A DNA stretch of 64,000 nucleotides, taken from the NCBI RefSeq assembly GCF_022179285.1, contig NZ_BPQO01000016.1:81937-145936 (forward strand). The letters are read 5' to 3'. Below the pieces are notes generated by a model. That model was not told the DNA's origin. It did not search any database and was given only the letters and a program-made list of their open reading frames with translations. How positions within the stretch are numbered: the stretch's first letter is position 1; each line of letters starts with the position of its first letter. This DNA is from Methylobacterium hispanicum (lineage in GTDB: Bacteria > Pseudomonadota > Alphaproteobacteria > Rhizobiales > Beijerinckiaceae). Below are positions 16,356 to 24,706 of this stretch, one piece after another. The translations under genes were made by a program, and so were the position numbers.

Positions 16356-16655
16356 TCAGTAATCGCCGAACCAGTCGCCGACGCCGGGCTCGAAGCAGGT
16401 GTAGCCCACGAAGCAGCGCGGCGCGTCGCGCGTCGGCACGAAGCCGGCGCGGGTCACCTCGGTCGGCGCGCAGAAATTGCGGTCGCGGACGTAGCGGTCG
16501 TAGGTCGGCCCGCCCGTGCCCAACACGATGCCGCCCGCCCGCAACACGGTCGCGCGGGCCTGCGCGCAGGTCATCGTCGTGCTGTCGGGCCGACCCTGCG
16601 CGCTCGCGGCGGTCGCCGCGCAGGTCAGCAGAAGGGCGGTGTAGGCGTGGCGCAT
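16356..16655 (-). CDS. Small secreted protein, conserved hypothetical
   Basis: A 99-residue protein with a clear Sec signal peptide (M-R-H-A-Y-T-A-L-L-L-T-C-A-A-T-A-A-S-A, cleavage near residue 19). The mature part of about 80 residues has four Cys (M-T-C-A-Q-A, N-F-C-A-P, P-R-C-F-V, Y-T-C-F-E), which could form two disulfides in the periplasm. It resembles small Cys-rich periplasmic proteins common in Methylobacterium. No function can be assigned. Confidence 0.75.
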   Translation of the reverse strand: MRHAYTALLLTCAATAASAQGRPDSTTMTCAQARATVLRAGGIVLGTGGPTYDRYVRDRNFCAPTEVTRAGFVPTRDAPRCFVGYTCFEPGVGDWFGDY

Positions 16656-16725
16656 GGGTGATCCCGCTCCCGGTCGGGCAGGAGGGGAACGCCGCCACGG
16701 GCGCAGGTTTCCGGTGCGCCGGCCT

Positions 16726-17184
16726 TCAGAAATCCCCCAGCGCGAGTTGGCCCTGGTTGCCCCGGCGCGGGGCGGGGGCCTTGCGCTCCTTCGGGGCAGC
16801 GGCCTTGCGGGGCTTCGCCTCGGCGCCCGCGGCCGAGCGCGGCGTATGCGACTTCGCCATCCGCTCCTTCGCCTTGTCGCGGGCGACCGCCTCGGGCGCC
16901 TGCGGATCGTCGCTGAGCCACTTGCCGCGCTTGATCACCTCGTTGACCCGGCCCTGGTTGACGCCGACCTTGAAGGCGATCTCCTGCTGGGTCATGCCCG
17001 TGGTCGCGTGCAGGTCGAGGATGGTGCGGGCGAGCTCCGGCGTCATCTTCTGACCCGTGAGCCGGCGGGCGGGCTTCACCGTGCGGGTGGCGCGGTCGCG
17101 CTCGCGCAGCCGTTCGAGGAGGGCGAGCGCCATGTTCATGCCGTGCTCGCGCAGGGCCTCCTCGAATTCCTTGAGCGTCGCCAT
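16726..17184 (-). CDS. Small helix-turn-helix DNA-binding protein
   Basis: A 152-residue basic protein. Residues about 45-90 hold a helix-turn-helix resembling sigma-like or resolvase-like units (M-T-P-E-L-A-R-T-I-L-D-L, then M-T-Q-Q-E-I-A-F-K-V-G-V-N-Q-G-R-V-N-E-V-I). The C-terminal 60 residues are low-complexity, Lys/Ala/Pro/Arg-rich and probably disordered or DNA-contacting. The start ATG at 17184 is followed by a well-formed helical segment. The architecture suggests a local regulator or nucleoid-type protein; targets are unknown. Confidence 0.75.
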   Translation of the reverse strand: MATLKEFEEALREHGMNMALALLERLRERDRATRTVKPARRLTGQKMTPELARTILDLHATTGMTQQEIAFKVGVNQGRVNEVIKRGKWLSDDPQAPEAVARDKAKERMAKSHTPRSAAGAEAKPRKAAAPKERKAPAPRRGNQGQLALGDF

Positions 17185-17411
17185 CGACGAGTTCTCGCGT
17201 CACCGGGACGGGTGCGGGGCACCCGGAACATTCCTCGAACGTGCCGGATCCGGCCCCGGTTGCGCAACCCGCGCGCGGGCGCTCCGCCCCGGGCGTATCG
17301 CGGATCGCTGCGTCATCCACCGCTAAATCGGCTCGCTGGCGCCGGAACGGATGCTCGGCTACATCCCGGATCCGTTCACGCGGTGTCACAGCGGCAGGAA
17401 TCGTCCGGGAC

Positions 17412-18269
17412 ATGATCAGCCCCATCCTCACCGTCTCGCAGTCGGACGCGCCGCACTCGCTGGCGTCGGCCCTGGAGGACGGCGCGGTCCTGCTCTTTCC
17501 CGATCTCGCCTTCCCGTTCAGCGATTTCGAGCGCCGCTTCGTCGAACGCCCCTTCGCGGACGGCAAGGCCAAGAACGTCAACATCCGCGGCGAGAACGCG
17601 GAGCTGCGCGGGGCGGCGGGCACCCCGGAGGAGCAGGAGGCCCTGCGCCAACTCCTCCTGCGCTACCGCGGCTTCGCGCAGGGGATCGTAGATCGCTATC
17701 TGCCCGATTACATCGGCCGGGTGAGCCTCGCCGGCACCTCCTACCGGCCCTTCGACGTGGACAAGCGCAAGCTGAGCTGGCGCCGCGACGACACGCGGCT
17801 GCACGTCGATGCCTTCCCGTCGAACCCGATCGGCGAGAAGCGGATCCTGCGCGTCTTCCGCAACATCAACCCGAGCGGCCAGCCGCGGCGTTGGCGCGTC
17901 GGCGAGGATTTCGGCTCGATGGCGGAGAAGTTCCTGCCGAAGCTGCCGGGCTACTCGCCGCTCTCGGCGCGGTTGCTGGCGGCCTTGCGCATTACCAAGG
18001 CGCGTCGCTCCGAGTACGACCACCTGATGCTGCACCTGCACGACGCGCTCAAGCAGGACGAAGCCTATCAAGCCCACGGCCCCCAGGCCGACGTGAACTT
18101 CCTGCCCGGCCAAACCTGGGTCACCTTCTCGGACCTCGTGATGCACGGGGCGATGGGCGGCCAGTACATGCTGGAACAGACCGCCTACCTGCCGGTCGCC
18201 GCCCAGGCCGACCCGGCCAAGAGCCCGCAGCGCATCCTGGCGGCCAAGCTCGGCCGCCCGCTGCTCTAG
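17412..18269 (+). CDS. Kdo hydroxylase (KdoO/Kdo3-type dioxygenase)
   Basis: A 285-residue protein of the Fe(II)/2-oxoglutarate-type Kdo hydroxylase family, which converts the outer Kdo of lipopolysaccharide to Ko and so alters the inner core. The pattern H-V-D-A-F-P-S-N-P followed about 100 residues later by W-V-T-F-S-D-L-V-M-H-G-A matches the His-Asp...His metal site. R-V-F-R-N-I-N-P and a full family length support it. I start at the ATG 17412; the longer frame from 17241 lies in sequence that looks like the divergent promoter. It is followed 12 bases later by a small monooxygenase-fold gene and then hemC, probably one transcript. Confidence 0.85.
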   Translation: MISPILTVSQSDAPHSLASALEDGAVLLFPDLAFPFSDFERRFVERPFADGKAKNVNIRGENAELRGAAGTPEEQEALRQLLLRYRGFAQGIVDRYLPDYIGRVSLAGTSYRPFDVDKRKLSWRRDDTRLHVDAFPSNPIGEKRILRVFRNINPSGQPRRWRVGEDFGSMAEKFLPKLPGYSPLSARLLAALRITKARRSEYDHLMLHLHDALKQDEAYQAHGPQADVNFLPGQTWVTFSDLVMHGAMGGQYMLEQTAYLPVAAQADPAKSPQRILAAKLGRPLL

Positions 18270-18281
18270 GAGACACCCGCT

Positions 18282-18581
18282 ATGATCCTCGAGATCGCCC
18301 AGATCGACGTGAAGGCCGGAAGCGAGGCCGAGTTCGAGGCCGGCATCAAACAGGCCGCCGAGATCTTCCGCGCCGCGAAGGGCTGCGTCAGCTTCGCGGT
18401 GCGCCGCTCGGTCGAGAAGCCGCAGCGCTACCGCCTTCTGATCGAGTGGGAGACGCTGGAGGCGCACACGAAGGACTTCACCGGCTCGCAGGCCTGGAAG
18501 GATTACCGGGCCCTCGTCTCGCCCTGCTTCGAGGCTCCGCCGAGCGTCGAGCACACCGAGCTCGTGCTCCGGGCCTTCTGA
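18282..18581 (+). CDS. Antibiotic biosynthesis monooxygenase (ABM) fold protein
   Basis: A 99-residue ferredoxin-like fold protein. It begins M-I-L-E-I-A-Q-I-D-V-K-A-G, and the E-W-E-T-L-E-A-H segment is typical of ABM/YgiN-like proteins, which act as dimers on quinones, haem or aromatic substrates. The gene sits between Kdo hydroxylase and hemC with a good AGGAGA ribosome site and ends 9 bases before hemC. Proximity to hemC permits, but does not show, a haem link; the substrate is unknown. Confidence 0.82.
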   Translation: MILEIAQIDVKAGSEAEFEAGIKQAAEIFRAAKGCVSFAVRRSVEKPQRYRLLIEWETLEAHTKDFTGSQAWKDYRALVSPCFEAPPSVEHTELVLRAF

Positions 18582-18590
18582 GGATCGAGG

Positions 18591-19514
18591 ATGCTGAACC
18601 GCCCCCTGCGCATCGGCACCCGCGGCAGCCCGATGGCGCTCGCCCAGACCGGCATGGTGCGCGACCGGATCGTCGCGGCCAATCCCGGGTTGGAGACCGA
18701 GATCGTCGTGATCACGACGGTCGCCGACAAGGTGCTCGACCGGCCGCTCTCCGAGATCGGCGGCAAGGGTCTGTTCACCAAGGAGCTGGAGCAGGCGCTC
18801 TTCGCCGACGCGGTGGACGTCGCCGTCCACTCGATGAAGGACGTCGAGACCTGGCTGCCGGACGGGCTCGTGATCGCCTGCATCCTGGAGCGCGACGATC
18901 CGCGCGACGCCTTCCTGTCGCCGCACGCGGACGGGTTCGCGGGGCTCAAGCCCGGCGCGCGCGTCGGCACATCCTCGCTGCGGCGGGGCGCGCAGGTGCT
19001 GATGCGCCGGCCGGACCTGCAGATCGTGCCGCTGCGCGGCAACGCCAACACCCGCATGCGCAAGCTCGAAGCCGGCGAGTGCGACGCGACGCTGCTGGCC
19101 ATCGCCGGCCTGCAGCGGCTCGGCCTGGAAAGTATGGCGCGCTCCGTGCTGGAGACCGACGACATGCTGCCGGCGGTGGCGCAAGGAGCGCTCGGCATCG
19201 AGTGCCGCGCGGACGACGAGGCGGTGCGGGCGCTGCTGGCGCCGGTCGCCTGCGCGCGCACCACGGTCGCGGTCGGCTGCGAGCGGGCGCTGCTGGCCGA
19301 GCTCGACGGCTCCTGCCGCACCCCGATCGCGGCGCTGGCGCGGATCGACGGGGATCGGCTGCAGCTCGACGGGCTGCTCTTCCTGCCGGACGGCAGCCGG
19401 CACTGGGCGGTGGCGCGCAGCGGCTCGGTCGCGGACGCGGACGCGATCGGCAGGGAAGCGGGCGCCGCGCTGAAGGCAGCGGCGGGCGAGACCTATACGC
19501 AGCACCTGCAATAG
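18591..19514 (+). CDS. hemC: Hydroxymethylbilane synthase (porphobilinogen deaminase)
   Basis: A 307-residue cytoplasmic enzyme that joins four porphobilinogens into hydroxymethylbilane in haem, bacteriochlorophyll and cobalamin synthesis. It shows I-G-T-R-G-S-P-M-A-L-A-Q at the start, V-A-V-H-S-M-K-D, the substrate-binding arginines in T-S-S-L-R-R and L-R-G-N-A-N-T-R, and the cofactor-bearing Cys242 in L-D-G-S-C-R-T-P-I. The ATG at 18591 is preceded by GAGG. Length is standard. In many bacteria hemC precedes hemD, but hemD is not here; a repeat-rich gap and a convergent gene follow. Confidence 0.97.
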   Translation: MLNRPLRIGTRGSPMALAQTGMVRDRIVAANPGLETEIVVITTVADKVLDRPLSEIGGKGLFTKELEQALFADAVDVAVHSMKDVETWLPDGLVIACILERDDPRDAFLSPHADGFAGLKPGARVGTSSLRRGAQVLMRRPDLQIVPLRGNANTRMRKLEAGECDATLLAIAGLQRLGLESMARSVLETDDMLPAVAQGALGIECRADDEAVRALLAPVACARTTVAVGCERALLAELDGSCRTPIAALARIDGDRLQLDGLLFLPDGSRHWAVARSGSVADADAIGREAGAALKAAAGETYTQHLQ

Positions 19515-19560
19515 GCGGAGACCGACCCAGTCACGTCCCAAAGAAGGTGAGGCGCGATGT

Positions 19561-19724
19561 CCCTCCCCCCTCTGCGGGGGAGGGTGGCTCCTGCGTCAGC
19601 AGGGGCGGGATAGGGGAGCAACGGTGCCGGCCCGTGCTCGGTATCGACGCTGGGCCTCTTCCGGAAACTGTCGTCCCCTCACCCGACCCGCTTCGCAGGC
19701 CACCCTCTCCCGCGGGGGAGAGGG
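19561..19724. repeat. Palindromic CCCTC...GAGGG repeats in a convergent gap
   Basis: Two hairpins lie between hemC and the convergent DUF6460 gene: CCCTCCCCCCTCTGCGGGGG with AGGG following (19561-19584) and CCCTCTCCCGCGGGGGAGAG with GG following (19703-19724). The first shares its core with 7483-7507 and with the block inside the helicase gene at 21989-22006. The 118 bases between them hold no gene that I can support. Confidence 0.65.
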
Positions 19725-19789
19725 ATGGGCGGACGGGAGGCGATTGATCGAGCAGTCGCACGGCCACCGCTCTTGATCGCCACACCCGC

Positions 19790-20128
19790 CTACTTCGACG
19801 TGGCGAACAGGCGCGAGACGAACCAGAGCGGCACCACCACCACGGCGCCGGCCAGGATCCAGCCGCCGAAATCGTGGAAGGTCGCGAGGCCGAGGTCGAT
19901 CAGCGCGCGGGCCGAATCGTAGGCGTGCCAGAACAGCTGCCCTGGCGTCAGCCCGAGCATCGCCATCAAGGCGCCGACGAGGACCGACAGGAAGAGAAGC
20001 CGTAGGAACACCGCGGTCGGCGAGCCGCCGATGAAGCGGCGCAGGGCGTTGTCACGGCTGCGCGGGGGCTCGCCCGGATAGGCCTGGTACGATCCGCCCG
20101 CGCGGTGCCTGTCGTGCTCGACCATCAT
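19790..20128 (-). CDS. DUF6460-type small membrane protein
   Basis: A 112-residue protein. After a polar N-terminus (1-30) comes the family-like phrase F-I-G-G-S-P-T-A-V-F-L-R-L, then two hydrophobic helices near 38-60 and 85-108 (W-I-L-A-G-A-V-V-V-V-P-L-W-F-V-S-R-L-F). This matches the short DUF6460 family of Hyphomicrobiales, sometimes mislabelled integrase. The role is unknown. Two adjacent ATG codons are possible; the first is given. Confidence 0.75.
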   Translation of the reverse strand: MMVEHDRHRAGGSYQAYPGEPPRSRDNALRRFIGGSPTAVFLRLLFLSVLVGALMAMLGLTPGQLFWHAYDSARALIDLGLATFHDFGGWILAGAVVVVPLWFVSRLFATSK

Positions 20129-20386
20129 CTGCCTGCGACCTCAGGATTCAAGTCCGGTGCCATTCGGGATCCCTCGACTGAAGAGACCCCGAACCCGGCG
20201 GAAGCGTGACGCGAGCGTCACACCCCCGGCGAAACTCCCCTCCAACTCGGGCGTTGGGCGGTTTCACGGCTCGGCCGAGATGGCAACGCAAGCCCGGGCC
20301 GCCAAGATATCTGCAAGCAGCGCGCACGACAGACGCGGGCCGCACGCCCCAACCTGTGCGGCCGAACACACGGAACGACCGAGACG

Positions 20387-21343
20387 ATGATCGACCACGC
20401 CCTGTTCGACCCGGCGACGATCGATCCGGAAACTCTGCGGCTCAACGCCGAGATCGTGGCCGCCCACGCGGCGCAGGCGGACCCGTGGACGCTGCCGATC
20501 GCCGAGGTGCGCGCGCGCCGCCGGGCCGGAACGCAGGCCTCGCCCGCGATGCCGCGCAGCGCCCGGGCCGAGACCATGCTGATCGACGGGCCCGGCGGCG
20601 CGCTGCCGCTGCGGGTGATCCGTCCGCGGCCGGGCGTGAAGCTGCGCGGCGCCTACCTGCACATCCACCGCGGCGGCTGGATCTGGGGTGGGGCGGACGA
20701 GCAGGACCCCTGGCTGGAGCGTATCGCCGACACCTGCGGCTTCGTCTGCCTCTCGGTCGAGTACCGGCTGGCGCCGGAGCACCCGTATCCGGCCGCGCTG
20801 CTCGATTGCGAGGCCGCCGCGCTCTGGCTCGCCGGGCCGGGCCGGGCGGAGTTCGGCATCTCCGCGCTCACCATCGGCGGCGAATCGGTCGGCGCGCACC
20901 TCGCCGTGATGGTGCTGCTGCGCCTGCGCGACCGCCACAAACTGCCCCGCGCCTTCCGGGGGGCCAATCTCAACGCGGGCTTCTACGACCTCGGACTGAC
21001 GCCCTCCGTGCGCAACTGGGGTTCGGAGCGCCTCGTGGTGAACACCGAGGACCTCACCCGCTTCGCCGACGACTACGTGCGTGAGGGCATCGATCGGCGC
21101 CGCCCGGACGTCTCGCCGATCTACGCCGAGCTGAAGGGCCTGCCGCCCGCGCTCTTCACCATCGGTACGGCCGACCCGCTGCTGGACGACACGCTCTACA
21201 TGGCCTCGCGCTGGGCGGCGGCCGGCAACGGCGGCCACACGGCCGTCTACGCGGGCGGCTGCCACATCTTCGTGCGCTATCCGGGCGCGATGAGCGAGCG
21301 CGCGCTGGAGCTGATCGACCGCTTCCTGATGGCGCTCGCCTGA
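20387..21343 (+). CDS. Alpha/beta hydrolase of the hormone-sensitive lipase family
   Basis: A 318-residue esterase/lipase. The oxyanion motif is H-R-G-G-W (a variant of H-G-G-G/H-G-G-W), followed by the typical S-V-E-Y-R-L-A-P-E-H-P-Y-P-A-A. The nucleophile elbow is G-G-E-S-V-G (Ser in G-x-S-x-G), then G-T-A-D-P-L-L-D-D and A-G-G-C-H-I-F supply Asp and His. It probably cleaves short-chain esters in the cytoplasm. Its stop codon overlaps the first possible codon of the downstream helicase frame (CTGA), implying coupling with the repair genes. Confidence 0.88.
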   Translation: MIDHALFDPATIDPETLRLNAEIVAAHAAQADPWTLPIAEVRARRRAGTQASPAMPRSARAETMLIDGPGGALPLRVIRPRPGVKLRGAYLHIHRGGWIWGGADEQDPWLERIADTCGFVCLSVEYRLAPEHPYPAALLDCEAAALWLAGPGRAEFGISALTIGGESVGAHLAVMVLLRLRDRHKLPRAFRGANLNAGFYDLGLTPSVRNWGSERLVVNTEDLTRFADDYVREGIDRRRPDVSPIYAELKGLPPALFTIGTADPLLDDTLYMASRWAAAGNGGHTAVYAGGCHIFVRYPGAMSERALELIDRFLMALA

Positions 21344-23886
21344 GCGCGGATCGTCTTCCCCCGGCCTTCCGGGACTGGTTCGCGGGCCGCGGCTGGAGCC
21401 CGCGCCCGCACCAGCTCGAACTCCTGCGGATCGCGGGCGAGGGTCGCTCGGCGCTGCTCGTCGCGCCGACCGGGGCCGGCAAGACGCTGGCCGGATTCCT
21501 GCCGAGCCTCGTCGCCCTGAGCGGCACGAAGGCCGCGCAGCGCCGCGGCCTGCACACCCTCTACGTCTCGCCCCTCAAGGCGCTGGCGGTCGACATCGCC
21601 CGCAACCTGGAGGCGCCGGTCGCCGAGATGGGGCTGCCGGTCCGCATCGAGACCCGCACCGGCGACACGCCGGCCCACAAGCGCACCCGCCAGATCGCGA
21701 GGCCGCCGGACATCCTGCTGACCACACCGGAGCAGCTGGCGTTGCTGATCGCGCACCGCGAGGCGGCGGACCTGCTGGCGAACCTGCGCTGCGTCATCCT
21801 CGACGAGCTGCACGCGCTGGTCACCTCGAAGCGGGGCGACCTGCTCTCCCTGGCGCTCGCGCGGCTGCACCGGCTGAGCCCGGGGCTCACCGCGATCGGG
21901 CTGTCGGCCACCGTGCGGGAGCCGGACGAGCTGCGGCGGTATCTGGTGCCGCAAAGACCGAGCCTGACGCTCCCGGAGGCTTTCCCGTCCTCCCCTGCGG
22001 GGGAGGGTGGCAGGAGAGCCGAGGCCATGGCCGACCTCGTCGTGGTGAAGGGCGGCGCCCGGCCCGACCTGCGCCTGCTCGAATCCAACCGTCCCCTGCC
22101 GCTCGCCGGGCACACCGCCCACCAGTCGATGCCGGCGATCTATGAGCTCATCCGCCAGCACCGCACGGTGCTGGTCTTCGTCAACACCCGCCTGCAAGCC
22201 GAGTACACCTTCCAGGAACTCTGGCGACTCAACGACGACGTGCTGCCGATCGCGCTCCACCACGGCTCCCTCGACGCGCAGCAGCGCCGCCGGGTCGAGG
22301 CCGCGATGGCGGCGGGGCAGCTGCGCGCTATCGTCTGCACCGCGACGCTCGATCTCGGCATCGACTGGGGCGATGTCGATCTCGTGGTCAACATCGGCGC
22401 GCCGAAGGGCGCGAGCCGGATCATGCAACGGATCGGGCGGGCCAACCACCGCATGGACGAGCCCTCGAAGGCCTACCTCGTCCCCGCCAACCGCTTCGAG
22501 ATCCTCGAGTGCCGCGCCGCGCTCGACGCCGTCGAGGCGGCCGCGCAGGATACGCCCGACGCGCGGGTCGGCGCCCTGGACGTGCTGGCCCAGCACGTGC
22601 TCGGCATGGCCTGCGCCGACGCGTTCGATCCGGTGCACCTGTACGAAGAGATCGTCTCGGCGGCGCCCTACGCGGGCCTCGCCTGGGAGGATTTCGAGGC
22701 GGTCGTCGACTACGTGGCGACCGGCGGCTACGCGCTGCGCGCCTACGAGCGCTTCGCCAAGATCCTGCGCGGGCCGGACGGGCTCTGGCGGGTGCGCGAT
22801 GCCCGCACCGCCCAGCAGTACCGCATGAACGTCGGCACCATCGTGGAATCCGCGAAGGTGAAGGTGCGCCTCGTCCGCTCGGTGCGCGCCAAGCCCGGGA
22901 CCATCCTGCCGAAGACCGGCCGGGTGCTCGGCGAGGTCGAGGAGGATTTCGCCGAAACGCTCTCCGCGGGCGACACCTTCCTGTTCTCCGGCGAGGTGCT
23001 GCGCTTCGAGGGTCTGATGGAGGACGAGGCCATGGTCACGCGGGCGGGACCCGGCACCGACCCGGCGATCCCCTCCTATGCCGGCTCCAAGTTCCCGCTC
23101 TCGACCTTCCTGGCCGCCCGGGTGCGGGCGCTGATCGCCGACCCGTTCGAATGGGACCGCCTGCCGAGGCAGGTCGCCGACTACCTCGTGCAGCAGCGCA
23201 GCCGTTCGGTGCTGCCGGGGCCGCGCGACCTCCTCGTCGAGACGTATCCGCGGGCGAAGCGCCACTACATCACCGCCTTCCCGTTCGAGGGACGGCTCGC
23301 CCACCAGACCCTCGGCATGCTGCTGACCCGCCGTCTGGAGCGGGCGGGCCTTCGCCCGCTGGGCTTTGCTGCCAACGATTACGGCCTCGCGATCTGGACG
23401 ACGCGGGACATCTCGGAGCGCATCGCCCACGAACGGAATTTTCTGGCCGAGCTGTTCGCACAGGACATGCTGGGCGACGACCTCGAGGCGTGGCTCGCCG
23501 AATCCGCGATGATGAAGCGGACCTTCCGGCAATGCGCGGTGATCGCCGGGCTGATCGAGCGGCGGCATCCCGGCCAGAAGAAGACCGGGCGGCAGGTCAC
23601 GATCTCGACGGATCTGGTCTACGACGTGCTGCGCAAGCACCAGCCCGACCACCTGCTCCTGCGCGCGGCGCGCCAGGATGCGGCAACCGGACTCCTCGAC
23701 GTGAGGCGCCTCGGCATGATGCTAGAGCGCATCCAGGGGCGAATCATCCACCGGGCGCTCGACCGCGTCTCGCCGCTCTCCGTCTCCGTGATGCTGGAGA
23801 TCGGGCGCGAGAAGGTCTACGGCGAGGGCGCGGACGAGATCCTGGCCGAGGCCGAGGCGCAGCTTCTCGAAGAGGCGCTGGGCTAG
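21340..23886 (+). CDS. Lhr-like ligase-associated DEXH-box helicase (no canonical start codon)
   Basis: A superfamily 2 helicase of the ligase-associated DNA damage response type, about 848 residues. Motif I is A-P-T-G-A-G-K-T, encoded near 21463-21486. D-E-L-H, L-S-A-T, the region Y-V-S-P-L-K-A-L and the C-terminal Q-R-I-G-R-A-N-H all follow, then the Lhr-specific winged-helix and beta-barrel parts. The first ATG in frame (21628) lies after Walker A, and no ATG, GTG or TTG precedes it. The only placed start is CTG at 21340, overlapping the esterase stop as CTGA. Next to the SAT motif an in-frame block encodes about 25 unusual residues containing the dispersed CCCCTGCGGGG palindrome. It is followed by pdeM, the usual partner. 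The product is probably still functional. Confidence 0.85.
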   Translation: MSADRLPPAFRDWFAGRGWSPRPHQLELLRIAGEGRSALLVAPTGAGKTLAGFLPSLVALSGTKAAQRRGLHTLYVSPLKALAVDIARNLEAPVAEMGLPVRIETRTGDTPAHKRTRQIARPPDILLTTPEQLALLIAHREAADLLANLRCVILDELHALVTSKRGDLLSLALARLHRLSPGLTAIGLSATVREPDELRRYLVPQRPSLTLPEAFPSSPAGEGGRRAEAMADLVVVKGGARPDLRLLESNRPLPLAGHTAHQSMPAIYELIRQHRTVLVFVNTRLQAEYTFQELWRLNDDVLPIALHHGSLDAQQRRRVEAAMAAGQLRAIVCTATLDLGIDWGDVDLVVNIGAPKGASRIMQRIGRANHRMDEPSKAYLVPANRFEILECRAALDAVEAAAQDTPDARVGALDVLAQHVLGMACADAFDPVHLYEEIVSAAPYAGLAWEDFEAVVDYVATGGYALRAYERFAKILRGPDGLWRVRDARTAQQYRMNVGTIVESAKVKVRLVRSVRAKPGTILPKTGRVLGEVEEDFAETLSAGDTFLFSGEVLRFEGLMEDEAMVTRAGPGTDPAIPSYAGSKFPLSTFLAARVRALIADPFEWDRLPRQVADYLVQQRSRSVLPGPRDLLVETYPRAKRHYITAFPFEGRLAHQTLGMLLTRRLERAGLRPLGFAANDYGLAIWTTRDISERIAHERNFLAELFAQDMLGDDLEAWLAESAMMKRTFRQCAVIAGLIERRHPGQKKTGRQVTISTDLVYDVLRKHQPDHLLLRAARQDAATGLLDVRRLGMMLERIQGRIIHRALDRVSPLSVSVMLEIGREKVYGEGADEILAEAEAQLLEEALG
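21989..22006. repeat. Dispersed GC palindrome captured inside the helicase frame
   Basis: CCTCCCCTGCGGGGGAGG matches the core of the intergenic palindromes at 7483-7507 and 19561-19584. Here it is translated as S-S-P-A-G-E-G, just after the helicase SAT motif and before the conserved M-A-D-L-V-V-V segment. Confidence 0.75.
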
Positions 23887-23892
23887 AGGCCG

Positions 23893-24642
23893 ATGGCGCG
23901 CCCCGCTCCCCCGGATGAGGATGCGATCTTGGCGCTCGGCCAGAGACTTGAGAAGACGAGTAAGCCCACCGGCCTCACGCTCGCCGGCGAGGCGGCGGTG
24001 CTGGACCTGTCCGGCGCGCTCTGGCTGCCCGCGCACCGCACGCTTGTGGTCTCGGACCTGCACCTGGAGAAGGGCTCGGCGTTTGCCGCTCGCTCGGGCC
24101 AGTTCCTGCCGCCCTACGACACCCGCGAGACCCTGGCGAACCTGCACGAGGCTGTGCTGCGCCACGAGCCGGAGCGCGTGGTGGCGCTCGGGGATTCCTT
24201 CCACGACGCGCGCGGGCCGGAGCGCATGGAGCCCGGCGACCGGGCGATGGTGGCGGCCCTGCAGGCGGGGCGCGACTGGGTCTGGATCGCGGGCAACCAC
24301 GATGCGGCGGTGCAGGAGGGCGTCGGCGGGCGCTACGCCGAGACGCTGACCCTCGGCGCTCTGACCCTGCGGCACGAGCCCGTCCCGGGGCCCGCGCCCG
24401 GCGAGGTGGCCGGCCACCTCCATCCCTGCGGCAAGGTGGCGATGCGGGGCCGTGCCGTGCGCCGCCGCTGCTTCGTCTCGGACGGTGCCCGCCTCGTCAT
24501 GCCCGCCTTCGGCGCCTTCACGGGCGGGCTGAACGTGCGCGACAAGGCCTTCGAGCCGCTCTTCGCGACCGGCTTCACGGCACATCTCCTCGGCGACGGC
24601 CGGGTCTTCGCCATCGGCCGACAGATGCTGGCGCGGGACTGA
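23893..24642 (+). CDS. pdeM: Ligase-associated DNA damage response endonuclease PdeM
   Basis: A 249-residue calcineurin-like metallophosphoesterase. The metal ligands are visible in order: V-V-S-D-L-H-L-E-K-G, A-L-G-D-S-F-H-D, I-A-G-N-H-D and G-H-L-H-P. It begins 6 bases after the Lhr-like helicase stop. The standard cluster also contains an exonuclease and an ATP-dependent DNA ligase, absent here, so the module is split. The first 40 residues are polar and variable. The specific PdeM assignment relies on sequence and on the helicase neighbour. Confidence 0.9.
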   Translation: MARPAPPDEDAILALGQRLEKTSKPTGLTLAGEAAVLDLSGALWLPAHRTLVVSDLHLEKGSAFAARSGQFLPPYDTRETLANLHEAVLRHEPERVVALGDSFHDARGPERMEPGDRAMVAALQAGRDWVWIAGNHDAAVQEGVGGRYAETLTLGALTLRHEPVPGPAPGEVAGHLHPCGKVAMRGRAVRRRCFVSDGARLVMPAFGAFTGGLNVRDKAFEPLFATGFTAHLLGDGRVFAIGRQMLARD

Positions 24643-24706
24643 GATCCAGGGGACCCCGAAGGATCTGCGGGCCCTTAGGCGGGGTTCGGGGCAGCGCTCC
24701 GAACCC

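Noticed and set aside
19790..20128. Possible integrase label for the DUF6460 protein
   Set aside because: The protein has two membrane helices and no catalytic Arg/Tyr motifs, so an integrase function is unsupported.
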